Below are positions 17,995 to 24,665 of a stretch of 26,683 nucleotides of DNA, piece after piece. Source of the stretch: Bacteroidales bacterium (GTDB lineage: Bacteria > Bacteroidota > Bacteroidia > Bacteroidales > Muribaculaceae). The stretch's first letter is position 1; each line of letters opens with the position of its first letter. The notes beneath the pieces were generated by a model. The model did no database searches. It saw only the letters and a list, made by a program, of their open reading frames with translations, and was not told the origin of the DNA. Made by a program: the position numbers and the translations under genes. The stretch is taken from positions 1 through 26,683 of the forward strand of contig CAAGGJ010000077.1 of NCBI GenBank assembly GCA_900769345.1, written 5' to 3'.

Positions 17995-18104
17995 AATGAG
18001 TAATTCTTAGTTTTTAGTTTATGTTGATTATTTTAAGTTGTGTTCGGTTTTTTGTAGTCGATAGGTGTTGTATAATATTGTGCAAACGTCACCTCTCGAC
18101 GATG

Positions 18105-18112
18105 CAAAGTTA
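18105..18112 (-). promoter_or_regulatory. Candidate susC promoter, -7 element
   Basis: On the - strand this reads TAACTTTG, matching the Bacteroidetes -7 consensus TAnnTTTG. It lies in the 172-bp gap between CE7 and susC and would give a leader of about 100 nt. No clear TTTG -33 box is found at the usual spacing; instead the inverted repeat at 18125-18142 occupies that area, which would suit an activator-dependent promoter. Confidence 0.55.
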
Positions 18113-18124
18113 CGCAAGGATATG

Positions 18125-18142
18125 TTGTATTTTTTAATACAA
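18125..18142. repeat. Inverted repeat upstream of susC (possible operator)
   Basis: A perfect 7-bp inverted repeat, TTGTATT-N4-AATACAA, is centred about 25 bp upstream of the candidate -7 element of susC. It could be an operator for the local regulator. It is AT-rich and lies 25 bp after the CE7 stop, so a weak stem at the end of that transcript is the other option; no U-run follows on the - strand. Confidence 0.5.
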
Positions 18143-18166
18143 TTTTATCAGTATTCTACACTATTC

Positions 18167-19447
18167 TTACTTAATTATGTGTTTAGTGAAGAATTGTTTT
18201 TGCAGGTTGTCCCAAGCCGGGTGTTCGGTGTCGTGACCGCAGTTGGGGTAGATGACAAATTGCTTGGGCGAGGCGATGAGATTATATCCGGCAAAATTGG
18301 TGTGTGGAGGGCACACGGGGTCTTGTAATCCGGCTCCCATAAGTATGGGGCATGTAATCATGCGGGCAAAATTTTTGATATCGAAGTAGGAGAGTGTGGC
18401 ATAGAGTTCGTCATCACTTATTCCTAACTCTTTCTGCTTGCGCAAGATGGGGTCGGCAGGCCAGTTCACTATTTCGAAGTAGTGGGGATAGTCGTTGAGA
18501 AATGGAATCCAAGGTGCAGCAGCACGTATTCTACCATCGAGGGCGCAGGCAGCGAGTGTGAAAGCGCCGCCTTGGCTGCCGCCTTCGGCAAAGATATTTC
18601 GGGTGTCGGCTTCGGGCAACTGAGAGATGAAGTCGAGAGCTCGTATCAAGTCCATAAATGCGTTGCGATAGTAGTATTCTTCTTTGTTTTGCAAGCCGCT
18701 CACCACCCAGTCGCCGTATTTGTTTTGGGGCTCGTTGAGTCCCTGGCCGCGCGTGCTGAGCACAAATTCTATAAATTGCGAGCCTTCGTAGGGGTGGGGA
18801 TACCATGGCTTGCTTCCGTAGCCCATGTAGTGTACAATCACCGGATAGCGATGGCGAGTTGAGCACTTGGCGGGCACTGTGAGGTAGCCTTGAATTAGTT
18901 CGCCGCCTATCGAGCGCATTTTCACCAAATATACCTTGCCGTTTTTGTCGCTTTTGTCTTTTTCTTCGGTCATTTCATATTCGGGAGTCACTTGAGCGAG
19001 TTGGGCGAGTGCCGTATCCCAAAATGTACGAAAATCGGGTTTGCTGTCGGGCAGCGACACTATGTTTTCGGGCTCAAAACCTATGTTGAACGAGCGAACT
19101 TCGTTGCCGTCGGCTTTCACTGTGCAGCGATAGAAACCCGGGTTGAGCGGGAACGAAAAATTCACTACAGTGCTGTCGCAGGCAGCCACATTTACGCTTT
19201 GCGATAGGGTGCAGACGTGAGTTTTCATATCAGTGTCTACTATCAAATCCACTTGGCATTTGCTGTTTTGTGCCGTTGGGTTTACCACGCCGAGTTCGAT
19301 GTTGGGTATGGCGGGTGCTGTCCACCACCAGTTGTCGTTTTGGTGCACATTTACTGTCATTTGGGCTGAAGTAGATGTGGCTGACACTGCCATTGCTGCA
19401 AGTATCGCCGATAAAGCTGCATTTTTGATTTTGTTAGCTTTTGTCAT
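18167..19447 (-). CDS. CE7-family acetyl esterase (acetyl xylan esterase/cephalosporin deacetylase-like), secreted
   Basis: 426 aa alpha/beta hydrolase. A signal peptide covers about 1-29 (ending TSAQ). An N-terminal beta domain (about 30-125) precedes the catalytic domain (about 130-426). CE7 motifs are present: RGQG (233-236), GGSQGG with nucleophile S291, D376 in LQDPVCPP and H405 in CGHD. It would remove acetyl groups from glucomannan oligosaccharides in the periplasm so that GH26 and GH5 enzymes can act. It begins 12 bp after the GH5 mannanase stop. The family is clear; the natural ester (acetyl-mannan or acetyl-xylan) is inferred from the neighbours. Confidence 0.92.
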   Translation of the reverse strand: MTKANKIKNAALSAILAAMAVSATSTSAQMTVNVHQNDNWWWTAPAIPNIELGVVNPTAQNSKCQVDLIVDTDMKTHVCTLSQSVNVAACDSTVVNFSFPLNPGFYRCTVKADGNEVRSFNIGFEPENIVSLPDSKPDFRTFWDTALAQLAQVTPEYEMTEEKDKSDKNGKVYLVKMRSIGGELIQGYLTVPAKCSTRHRYPVIVHYMGYGSKPWYPHPYEGSQFIEFVLSTRGQGLNEPQNKYGDWVVSGLQNKEEYYYRNAFMDLIRALDFISQLPEADTRNIFAEGGSQGGAFTLAACALDGRIRAAAPWIPFLNDYPHYFEIVNWPADPILRKQKELGISDDELYATLSYFDIKNFARMITCPILMGAGLQDPVCPPHTNFAGYNLIASPKQFVIYPNCGHDTEHPAWDNLQKQFFTKHIIK

Positions 19448-19459
19448 ATCTTATATTGA

Positions 19460-20746
19460 TTATCTATTTATTGATTTTGTAATTTCTTTTATCACGTTGA
19501 TGGTAGATGAGTCGGCTGTAAACACCGAGTTGAGTCCTTGCTCTTCTTGCGCGGGGTCGCCGGTGTAATGGTCGCCGCGTTGCCAGGTGATATGAGCGGG
19601 TTGTGCAAGACCTCCCCAGCCCCAAAAATTGCATCCGGCTATCATATCACTTTCAGTCACAATGGAAAACACATAATTATAATATGCGTCGCGGCCCGTA
19701 GTGGTGCTGCCGGGAGAGAAAGCAAAATTGTCGCGAGGATAGCCGAATTCTTCGAGCACGAGAGGTTTTTTCATTGCGTGAGAGATTGAATAATGAGCTT
19801 CGATGTAGGCTCGGGTGTTGATGCATGCCGAATCGACGGCGGAGGTGATGGTGCTTTTCTCAATCCAGCCCCAATTGTAAGGCCAGATGTGTATGTTGGC
19901 ATAGTCAATCTCGGGGAATGTGTGAATTTTCTGCCATAAGTGGATGTCCTGTTCGCAGCCGTGTTTTCCTTCGCTTCCGGTGGACACGAGGTGATTTGCG
20001 TCGAGGCTTTTAATCAATCGAGCTGCATCGTGAATCCAAGTGGCAAAAGCCTCTTTATTGTCGTCGCTAAAAGCGCGAGGTTCGTTGGCTATCTGCCACG
20101 ACATAATGGCTGTGCACCGGCTGTATGGCTCACCGGTTATGCTGTTCACTCTTCCCACAATATTGCGAATGTGGTTGTGAAAGAGAATGTGAGCTGAGTC
20201 GCAAGTGGCATATTGTTTTACGAAATCCATATAAGCAGGCCAGCCGTCGATGGCGGGTATAGGTGCTTTGCCGAGGCCAGCCCATTCGAGGTATGTGCCA
20301 TAGCCGCCACTCCATTCCCAAGCGTTGTTGAGATAGAGCACGGCTTTCATTTGTCGTTTGTCGAGTTCTACCAGCAGATAATCGAGTCCGCGAAGGATGG
20401 TATCGTTATACACACCCGGTGCTGTTTGCAGTGTGGGTTCGATGTGAGAAGCGAGGCCTTCGGCGCCATCGCCACCCACGAGTATGCGCAGATTGTCTAT
20501 TCCGAGACTCTTGAGAGTGTCGAGCTCGGCTTTGAGGCGAGCACGGTTGCCGCCACGACCCTCCGAAGCGAGTATGGCGCCATACCAGAAGTTGGTGCCT
20601 ACGTATTTATATTCTTTGGTGCCTATGTAGAATTTTCCGTCGGCCACGGTCACAAATTGGCGAGTGGTGGGTTGTTGGTTGCATGATTGAAGCAAAGCAC
20701 ATAGTGCGATTGCAGCTGTGATTACTATGAAATTGCGTAGATTCAT
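19460..20746 (-). CDS. GH5 (GH5_7-like) endo-beta-mannanase lipoprotein
   Basis: 428 aa from the start chosen here. The open frame extends to an ATG at 20794, but the ATG at 20746 gives a proper type II signal (MNLRNFIV...LLQSC, Cys22), so the longer start is rejected. Residues after the cysteine (NQQPTTRQ) are not acidic, which suggests the periplasmic face. The GH5 barrel has acid/base E222 in SWQIANEPR and nucleophile E333 in VLEEFG; the N-terminal pattern (GTNFWYG..L, then DNLRILVGGDG) is that of GH5_7 mannanases. It follows the SGNH esterase by 110 bp and precedes CE7 by 12 bp. Exo- or mannobiohydrolase activity is possible and not readable from sequence. Confidence 0.9.
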   Translation of the reverse strand: MNLRNFIVITAAIALCALLQSCNQQPTTRQFVTVADGKFYIGTKEYKYVGTNFWYGAILASEGRGGNRARLKAELDTLKSLGIDNLRILVGGDGAEGLASHIEPTLQTAPGVYNDTILRGLDYLLVELDKRQMKAVLYLNNAWEWSGGYGTYLEWAGLGKAPIPAIDGWPAYMDFVKQYATCDSAHILFHNHIRNIVGRVNSITGEPYSRCTAIMSWQIANEPRAFSDDNKEAFATWIHDAARLIKSLDANHLVSTGSEGKHGCEQDIHLWQKIHTFPEIDYANIHIWPYNWGWIEKSTITSAVDSACINTRAYIEAHYSISHAMKKPLVLEEFGYPRDNFAFSPGSTTTGRDAYYNYVFSIVTESDMIAGCNFWGWGGLAQPAHITWQRGDHYTGDPAQEEQGLNSVFTADSSTINVIKEITKSINR

Positions 20747-20775
20747 TGGTTTTATTAGGTTTATGTTTACGATTG

Positions 20776-20783
20776 CAAAATTA
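20776..20783 (-). promoter_or_regulatory. Weak candidate promoter upstream of the GH5 mannanase gene
   Basis: TAATTTTG on the - strand fits TAnnTTTG and would give a leader of about 25 nt. There is no recognisable -33 box at the usual spacing and the region is AT-rich, so a chance match is quite possible. Confidence 0.3.
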
Positions 20784-20856
20784 AAGTGCAGCAATGTTGA
20801 ATTACGGCACTTTGTTGTCTAATTGTGATACTATTTTAACTTAAGTAAAAAAAATA

Positions 20857-22293
20857 CTATTTTTCCCAATTGTCGGTTCGGAAAGGTACGAGAGGCAACC
20901 ATCGTAGGTTGTGCACCTTGCCTATGGCGAAATTCTTAAAGCAGTAGCGCACAGCCACTATTTTGTTCACTTCAGGGCAAGAGAGGCGAATGTCTCGAGT
21001 GTCGAATACCTCTTCGGCAATAGCTTGATGGAACACGCGGTCGGAGTCTGCCACTTCAAATCCTTGCAGATTGCGGTTGGGTGTGAATCCGTCGGGGGCA
21101 TTGTCGAAGTGTAGCAGGGCTGTATTGCCATCTACTTCCATATTGCGGAAAGTGGGGCTTTGGCATGCTATACCACCTATTCCATAGTCGTTGACGGCAG
21201 CCAGGAATGCCAGGCGTTCGCCTATGGGTTGCTTCGAGGAGGCGTGAATGTCTTCCACTTCGTGGGGCTTTGCGAGGTCGGAAGTGCACACTATTCCGCT
21301 GTGGTTTATCAGCTTTGCAGCGCGGTGTTGCGACTCACGTAGCAGTGCGGCATTGGTAGCATCGGGGTCGCCATAGGAGTAGGGCGGAATTTCCACCATG
21401 TAGAACGGTAATTCGCCTTGATGCCAGGCTTCGCGCCATATTTCCACCATTCGACTCAAGCGCTCGGCATACACCTCGTGTTTGCCCACATTACTTTCAC
21501 CTTGGTTCCAAAGAAAACCTTTCACTGTGTAGCCAATGAGTGGATGTAGCATACCGTTGTACATAATCATCGGTTGATCCCATTCGCGGATGTTTTTATT
21601 GCCGGCTTGAGTGATGTCGACGTCGCTATATTTGCGCAGTTCGCTTTCGGGCATCCATCCTTCCACGTGACTGCCGCCCCAACTGCAATTGATTATTCCC
21701 ACCGGCACATTAAGAATCTCGGTTAGAGATTTTGCGAAATGATAACCCACTGCGCTGAACCAAGCGGCATTTTCGGGCATACATTCTTTCCATTTGCCCT
21801 CCACGCGTTCGGCGGGCATTAGTGCAGCCACTTTGGGCACGGTGGCCATGCGTATGCGTCCGCGATAGCGCCCTGAGAATGCTATTTCGCGATTACTGTC
21901 GGCTATAGGTTGTGTCCAAAAGCCATTGAGTGGCATTTCCATATTCGATTGTCCGGAGCAGAACCATACTTCGCCTGCCAGCACATTGTGAGCCACTATT
22001 GTCGACTCGCTGTCGCTGAATGTTATATCATAAGGAGTGTATGAGGCCTCGGGTGTAGCCACGCGCACTTGCCAGCGGCCGTTTTTGTCGCCTTTGGCAG
22101 TGTGGCGAGCATTATCCCACGAGGTGACTATTGTCACGTTTTCGTTTTTGCCGGTCCACCCCCAAAGTAGAGCCTGCGACTGCTGCTGAATCACCATATT
22201 ATCGCCTATTACATCGGGCAAATCGATGGCGACAGCATCTTTCGGCAACAATAAAGCTATGGCTGCGACTAATGAACAGAATGTTTTTCGCAT
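20857..22293 (-). CDS. SGNH-type sialate O-acetylesterase-like carbohydrate esterase, secreted
   Basis: 478 aa with a signal peptide (about 1-22, ending AVA). An N-terminal beta domain of about 90 residues is followed by the SASA/DUF303 domain with CSGQSNMEMP (nucleophile S116), WNQGESN (262-268) and D348/H350 in EDIHASSKQP. Family members remove acetyl groups from sialic acids or plant polysaccharides; CE20-type xyloglucan esterases share this plan. With no sialic-acid genes here and a mannan PUL around it, an acetyl-glucomannan esterase is the best inference. It starts 15 bp after the GH5 endoglucanase gene, and a non-homologous CE7 esterase lies two genes on. Confidence 0.9.
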   Translation of the reverse strand: MRKTFCSLVAAIALLLPKDAVAIDLPDVIGDNMVIQQQSQALLWGWTGKNENVTIVTSWDNARHTAKGDKNGRWQVRVATPEASYTPYDITFSDSESTIVAHNVLAGEVWFCSGQSNMEMPLNGFWTQPIADSNREIAFSGRYRGRIRMATVPKVAALMPAERVEGKWKECMPENAAWFSAVGYHFAKSLTEILNVPVGIINCSWGGSHVEGWMPESELRKYSDVDITQAGNKNIREWDQPMIMYNGMLHPLIGYTVKGFLWNQGESNVGKHEVYAERLSRMVEIWREAWHQGELPFYMVEIPPYSYGDPDATNAALLRESQHRAAKLINHSGIVCTSDLAKPHEVEDIHASSKQPIGERLAFLAAVNDYGIGGIACQSPTFRNMEVDGNTALLHFDNAPDGFTPNRNLQGFEVADSDRVFHQAIAEEVFDTRDIRLSCPEVNKIVAVRYCFKNFAIGKVHNLRWLPLVPFRTDNWEK

Positions 22294-22308
22294 ATTGAGT
22301 ATTTCAGT

Positions 22309-23295
22309 TTATTGGTTTTCGGATTCAGATTGCAGATAGTGGCGTACGAGCACAGCCCATGGCTTGAGGTGGCTTTCTTTCCACTCGCGACCATTGGCAG
22401 GTGCGCCGGGCACGAGCATTGAGCAGCTTTCCACTTTGTCGCTTATCGACCAAGCTATCCAGCTGATAGAGTTTTCTCGGGCTATCTTGAGCCATTCTTC
22501 CCACGAATCCATATCAAAAACGCCATCACCGGTGTGCACCATACCACCTGTCTCGGCAAAGAATATCGGTAGACCTTTGTTGATGGCATAAATCACTTTT
22601 TCGCGATTCCAATCTTTGTGAGTGGCAGAGTAGTAGTGTACAGAGTAGACAATATTGCTGTATCCGGTGAGTGGGTCATCGGCTGCGAGGTCCACAAGTT
22701 GGTCCCACTTAGGTGTGGGCACTATTATAATCGATTTGGGCGCATTGCGGCGAATGAGAGGAATGATTTCGTTGGCGTAGTCCTTGATTTCTTGCCAAGG
22801 TATTTCCTCCGGCTCGTTCCATATCTCGTAGAGCACATTGGGCACATTGCCATATTTTTTTGTTACTACTTCGAAGAACTCTTTGGCAAGGGCGAGATTG
22901 TTTTTGTGGCTATGAAAATCCACGAGAACATACACACCGTGCTTCACAGCGGCATTCACCATACTGTCGACCGTGGCGTAAGCCAAGTGACGATTTTTGT
23001 CGTAACATTGTTCGTCGAGGTTAAGCCCTATAGAGCAGCGCACTATTGTTGCGCCCCAATCGTTGGCTACTTTGTCAACTGAGCCTTCGTTGAAATAGCG
23101 ATGCCACCAATTGTGCCAACCAAAGCTCACTCCGCGTAGTTGCACTTTATCGCCGTGGCAGTCTACTATGTATTTCCCATCCACTTTTAGTTCGCCGTGG
23201 CGCTCCACTGCGCTCACGCTTGATGTGGCATAGCAGTAGCTGCTAAATGCGCTTGCTATTGCTAACACTGATGCTATTAGAATCGAAGTTTTCAT
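22309..23295 (-). CDS. GH5 (GH5_2-like) endo-beta-1,4-glucanase, secreted
   Basis: 328 aa from the chosen start. An in-frame ATG at 23343 would add 16 residues ahead of the signal peptide and fall at the predicted promoter output, so the ATG at 23295 (MKTSILIASVLAIASAF...) is preferred. The signal has no lipobox. The single barrel has the start RGVSFGWHNWW (54-64), acid/base E161 in YEIWNEPEE and nucleophile E248 in FFAETGG, plus a late SWIAWSISDK segment; the pattern matches GH5_2 cellulases. In a mannan locus it would cut at glucose units of glucomannan. It is the first gene of the operon and has its own candidate promoter. Confidence 0.9.
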   Translation of the reverse strand: MKTSILIASVLAIASAFSSYCYATSSVSAVERHGELKVDGKYIVDCHGDKVQLRGVSFGWHNWWHRYFNEGSVDKVANDWGATIVRCSIGLNLDEQCYDKNRHLAYATVDSMVNAAVKHGVYVLVDFHSHKNNLALAKEFFEVVTKKYGNVPNVLYEIWNEPEEIPWQEIKDYANEIIPLIRRNAPKSIIIVPTPKWDQLVDLAADDPLTGYSNIVYSVHYYSATHKDWNREKVIYAINKGLPIFFAETGGMVHTGDGVFDMDSWEEWLKIARENSISWIAWSISDKVESCSMLVPGAPANGREWKESHLKPWAVLVRHYLQSESENQ

Positions 23296-23352
23296 ATCTG
23301 AAATTTGCTGAAAAATAGTTTTGAAATATGGTTTATGTATCACTTATTTCGG

Positions 23353-23360
23353 CAAATGTA
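23353..23360 (-). promoter_or_regulatory. Candidate promoter of the first PUL gene (GH5_2-like)
   Basis: TACATTTG on the - strand matches the Bacteroidetes -7 consensus. A TTG at 23383-23385 lies 22 nt upstream, close to the spacing expected for the -33 box. The leader to the ATG at 23295 would be about 50 nt. This would start transcription of the PUL independently of the AraC-type gene upstream. Confidence 0.55.
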
Positions 23361-23399
23361 ATATAAACTTCGATATATTAAGCAATTATGCTAAATATC

Positions 23400-23422
23400 T
23401 ACTATTATTGGATAAAATAGTA
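23400..23422. repeat. Inverted repeat TACTATT-N9-AATAGTA between regulator and PUL
   Basis: A 7-bp perfect inverted repeat lies 40 bp upstream of the candidate -7 element of the GH5_2-like gene and 15 bp after the AraC stop. Its right arm includes AAAATAGTAT (23414-23423), the reverse complement of a 10-mer also found in two other gaps of the locus. It may be an operator or a weak end-of-gene stem. Confidence 0.4.
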
Positions 23423-23436
23423 TAAAAGCAGAGAGC

Positions 23437-24312
23437 TTAAACCACTATTTTGCTCTTTCTGTAGTCCTCGCGGAAGTTTTTGGGTGAGCAGCCCTTTTTT
23501 CGCTTAAAGATGCGATTGAAGTTCGACACATTATTGAATCCGCAGTCGTAGCATATTTCGGCTATCGACATAGTGCTATCCACTAATTTGCGAGCCGCAA
23601 CGCCCAAACGAATGTCGATGATATATTCGGAGATGGTTTTGCCGGTGCGCAATTTGAAGAAACGGCTAAAAGCCGTGGGCGACATGCCCACAATGTCGGC
23701 AAGGTCTTGCAGACGAATGTCGGTGCCGTAGTTGCGGTCGATGTAGTCTTCTACCTTCTGCACCCTGCGGCTGTCGCTGCTGGTGCGCGAGTGGGCAAAC
23801 GAAGTGCTCGACAGTTCGTGGCAATCTTCGGCTATGGATAGCTCGTAGAGAATGCTGAGAAGTTTTATCACGCGATAAAAGCCCGGCTGAGTGTGAGTGA
23901 TGTCGTCGAGCATGCCATACACCTTCATCATTGTGGTCATCTCAAAAGCCACACCACGCTTAGCACGATCAAGGAGTTTGCGTATGCTGGAAAGTTGATT
24001 TTTGCCCAAGAAAGTCTCGCCCAGCAAGTCGGGTGCAAACTGGATGGTGATTTCGCGTATGCGAGTGCTTTGACAATCGCTTTGTTCCCACACATGCTCC
24101 AAACCACCGCCTATGAGAGCCAGGTCGCAATCGTTGAGCACCTCTATCGAGTCGCCCACCACACGGCGAGCGTTTTTGCAGTTCTGTACAAAGTTGAGTT
24201 CCACTTCCTCATGCTTATGGATGGGATAGTTGAAGCAAGCCTTGTAGCGGTCGATAAGATAGAAGCAATCTTCGGCTTGCAGTGGGGTGATTTCGGTGAT
24301 AATCCTACTCAT
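23437..24312 (-). CDS. AraC-family transcriptional regulator with cupin sensor domain
   Basis: 291 aa cytosolic DNA-binding protein. The N-terminal cupin-like domain (about 10-110) has HKHEEVELN (32-40), typical for a sugar-sensing AraC protein. The C-terminal double helix-turn-helix spans about 183-285, with LQDLADIVGMSPTAFSRFF (201-219) as the first unit and IAEICYDCGFNNVSNFNRIFK (250-270) as the second. It is on the same strand and directly upstream of the PUL, 141 bp before the first enzyme start, so it is the best candidate for the PUL activator. A local AraC protein rather than a hybrid two-component sensor would need a cytosolic inducer, such as mannobiose or mannosylglucose; this is inference. 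Confidence 0.92.
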   Translation of the reverse strand: MSRIITEITPLQAEDCFYLIDRYKACFNYPIHKHEEVELNFVQNCKNARRVVGDSIEVLNDCDLALIGGGLEHVWEQSDCQSTRIREITIQFAPDLLGETFLGKNQLSSIRKLLDRAKRGVAFEMTTMMKVYGMLDDITHTQPGFYRVIKLLSILYELSIAEDCHELSSTSFAHSRTSSDSRRVQKVEDYIDRNYGTDIRLQDLADIVGMSPTAFSRFFKLRTGKTISEYIIDIRLGVAARKLVDSTMSIAEICYDCGFNNVSNFNRIFKRKKGCSPKNFREDYRKSKIVV

Positions 24313-24423
24313 GGTGTCACTATTGGTTCGTTAATAAAGGTTTAGCTCAATGGCCGGGAGTTATGATGTTATAGAAGTTTGCTAATCGAGGCAAACTGCT
24401 CTGCTAAGTTAATACTATTTTGC

Positions 24424-24461
24424 CAAAATTAGGCATATATGTAACAAAATTTGCAAAAGTA
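24424..24461 (-). promoter_or_regulatory. Candidate promoter region of the AraC gene
   Basis: Two - strand matches to TAnnTTTG occur: TACTTTTG (24454-24461) and TAATTTTG (24424-24431). The upstream one may supply the TTTG -33 box for the other (gap 22 nt). The leader to the AraC start would be about 105 nt. The region is AT-rich, so which one is used cannot be decided by eye. Confidence 0.4.
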
Positions 24462-24565
24462 ATTGAGAAATAGATAATTTTTGGTGTCGATGCCGAAAAG
24501 GTTGTATTTGATTCTGAAAGTTGCTTTTGAGGAGGATAATAGGGGTGTGGAAGATTATAATAAAA

Positions 24566-24605
24566 GCGGGACACTTGAGGCATGGGTGGCCTGAAAGTGT
24601 CCCGC
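24566..24605 (-). terminator. Rho-independent terminator of the FG-GAP protein gene
   Basis: An 11-bp perfect GC-rich stem (24566-24576 with 24595-24605, GCGGGACACTT) has a smaller AGGC/GCCT stem inside its loop. Read on the - strand it is followed directly by TTTTATTATAATC. It begins about 60 nt after the stop of the upstream gene, so it separates that transcript from the regulator and PUL. There is no T-run on the + strand side, so it works in one direction. Confidence 0.85.
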
Positions 24606-24665
24606 GGATTACAATTGTGGATTATTTATGTATGTGCTATTGTAGCACGCTGATGTGTGTTATCA

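Larger units (their letters stand above)
24313..24665. other. Regulatory gap upstream of the AraC gene
   Basis: About 350 bp without a gene. It holds the terminator at 24566-24605 on the right, a 10-mer ATACTATTTT at 24412-24421 and two TAnnTTTG-type sequences on the - strand (24424-24431 and 24454-24461). No small ORF with support and no tRNA or riboswitch fold was recognised. Confidence 0.6.

Noticed and set aside
20747..20794. Upstream ATG for the GH5_7-like gene
   Set aside because: It would add 16 residues before a clear lipoprotein signal and would span the weak promoter candidate at 20776-20783.
23296..23343. Upstream ATG for the GH5_2-like gene
   Set aside because: It would place extra polar residues before the signal peptide and lies at the expected transcription start.
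23400..23422. Rho-independent terminator after the AraC gene
   Set aside because: The inverted repeat is AT-rich with a 9-nt loop and no U-run follows on the - strand, so it is recorded only as a repeat.
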